From positions 1 through 12,162 of the forward strand of contig DATJIC010000030.1 in the NCBI GenBank assembly GCA_035493555.1: 12,162 bases of DNA, read 5' to 3'. Every line of letters starts with the position of its first letter. The stretch's first letter is position 1. Positions 11,490-12,162 of the stretch are shown one piece after another. Position numbers and translations under genes: made by a program. A model generated the notes under the pieces. The model worked only from the letters and a program-made list of their open reading frames with translations. It did no database searches and had not been told where the DNA came from. Source of the DNA: CAMLKC01 sp035493555. Its GTDB lineage: Bacteria > Patescibacteriota > Saccharimonadia > Saccharimonadales > Saccharimonadaceae.

Positions 11490-12162
11490 CTATTTGCCGG
11501 CAAGAAGATCTTCTTCGAACGCAAGGATGCCCTTGTAGCTCGGTTCGTAGGTGCTGGTGTCGGGCAGGTCTAGCGTCGTGATCTTTTGCCACACCGCCGT
11601 TAAAAGCTGGCGGAACCGCTCAAGTTCATCGCTGGTAAAGGTGGCTTCAAGTGCCAGAATCTCACCGTTTGGCGTTGGTTCGACAAACTGCAGTACACCC
11701 TTTTCAAACGAGTATTTGCTAAAGTCGCGCGAGTGAAGCACGAGAAGATTATAGAACATCAGCTGCTGGCGGTATTTGTGCAGTTTGATTTTTTCGTAGT
11801 CGGTCTTCCCCGTCCAGCCGCGAGCTGCTTTACCTGTTTTGTAGTCGGTGACAACGAGCATTTTGTCCTCAATATCGACCAGATCGAGCGATCCGGTAAG
11901 ATGGGCGTTGCCAATGTATACGTTCTGGTGCGAGAAGTTCAGCTCGGCCTTTTGCGTGGGCTTAAAGGTGTGTTGTTTGGCCTCGATAAATGCCGTTAAC
12001 GTGTCGCTACCTTTTTGCAGGTACGTGGCAAGTTCGTCTTTGTTAAGCGGTGCATTCTGAAGGTTTTCTTCAAAGTCGTGAAGGATATCTTCAAGCGGCC
12101 GCGCCTTTCCTGTGGCGGTAAAATGGGCGTGCGCGCGTTGAAGTGTTGCGTGGATTGCCGAT
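11490..12162 (-). CDS. C-terminal PD-(D/E)XK nuclease domain of a UvrD/AddA-like helicase (partial)
   Basis: The last 224 residues of a protein whose start lies beyond the right edge. The domain is the RecB-type nuclease. A histidine motif comes first (SAIHATLQRAH). The metal-binding core GSLDLVDIEDKMLVVTDYKTGKA has the first Asp in GSLD and the D-x-K signature in DYKTGK. A QxxxY motif follows (KYRQQLMFYNLL). This order is that of the nuclease module at the end of AddA/AddB/RecB and of many UvrD-type helicases acting in double-strand break repair. The helicase part is not visible, so the fusion is inferred from family architecture; a free Cas4-like or RecB-like nuclease is the alternative. 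The frame runs open to the edge. It ends in TAG at 11490-11492 with no terminator before the next promoter. Confidence 0.85.
   Translation of the reverse strand, partial: SAIHATLQRAHAHFTATGKARPLEDILHDFEENLQNAPLNKDELATYLQKGSDTLTAFIEAKQHTFKPTQKAELNFSHQNVYIGNAHLTGSLDLVDIEDKMLVVTDYKTGKAARGWTGKTDYEKIKLHKYRQQLMFYNLLVLHSRDFSKYSFEKGVLQFVEPTPNGEILALEATFTSDELERFRQLLTAVWQKITTLDLPDTSTYEPSYKGILAFEEDLLAGK

Noticed and set aside
1..12162. CRISPR array or other tandem repeats
   Set aside because: No regularly spaced direct repeats were found by eye anywhere in the window.

Overview
The window looks like a piece of a small, compact bacterial genome. The best fit is Candidate Phyla Radiation / Patescibacteria, probably a Saccharibacteria (TM7) relative. 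This placement is inferred from the ATP synthase sequences, a very short delta subunit, tight gene packing and near-leaderless first genes. No marker gene that would settle the taxonomy is present. The standard code is used: atpB ends in TGA and tryptophan is TGG.

Layout. 1-5980 (+): the end of an AtpZ/AtpI-like gene, then the F-type ATP synthase operon atpB-atpE-atpF-atpH-atpA-atpG-atpD, closed by a clear intrinsic terminator at 6002-6033. 6051-7442 (+): a DHA2-type MFS exporter. 7443-7984 (+): a GC-rich cassette carrying a 113-residue, three-helix membrane protein, a large hairpin and a terminator, bracketed by inverted repeats. 8002-8430 (+): atpC, cut off from the rest of the operon with its own promoter. 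8427-8753 (-): an unrecognised small protein, convergent with atpC. 8886-9884 (+): a protein with CxDGR and HTGGC motifs recalling carbonic anhydrases; its terminator lies inside the 3' end of the convergent dus gene. 9890-10843 (-): a tRNA-dihydrouridine synthase. 10844-11489 (-): a second GC-rich cassette with a tRNA-like gene, several stable hairpins and a 59-residue ORF, again bracketed by inverted repeats. 11490-12162 (-): the C-terminal RecB-type nuclease domain of a probable UvrD/AddA-like helicase, cut by the window edge.

The ATP synthase genes supply a complete F1Fo: a, c and b in the membrane, delta, alpha, gamma, beta and epsilon in F1. They are transcribed in at least two units. 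Operon-internal genes mostly have Shine-Dalgarno sites. Stand-alone genes tend to start within a few bases of a TGn-extended -10 box, so leaderless transcription is likely.

The least explained parts are the two GC-rich cassettes (about 7440-7985 and 10860-11490). They differ from their neighbours in codon use, are rich in RNA structure, and have end repeats that resemble each other (GATAGATAGC and GACAGGAATAGC). They are the best candidates here for something undescribed.
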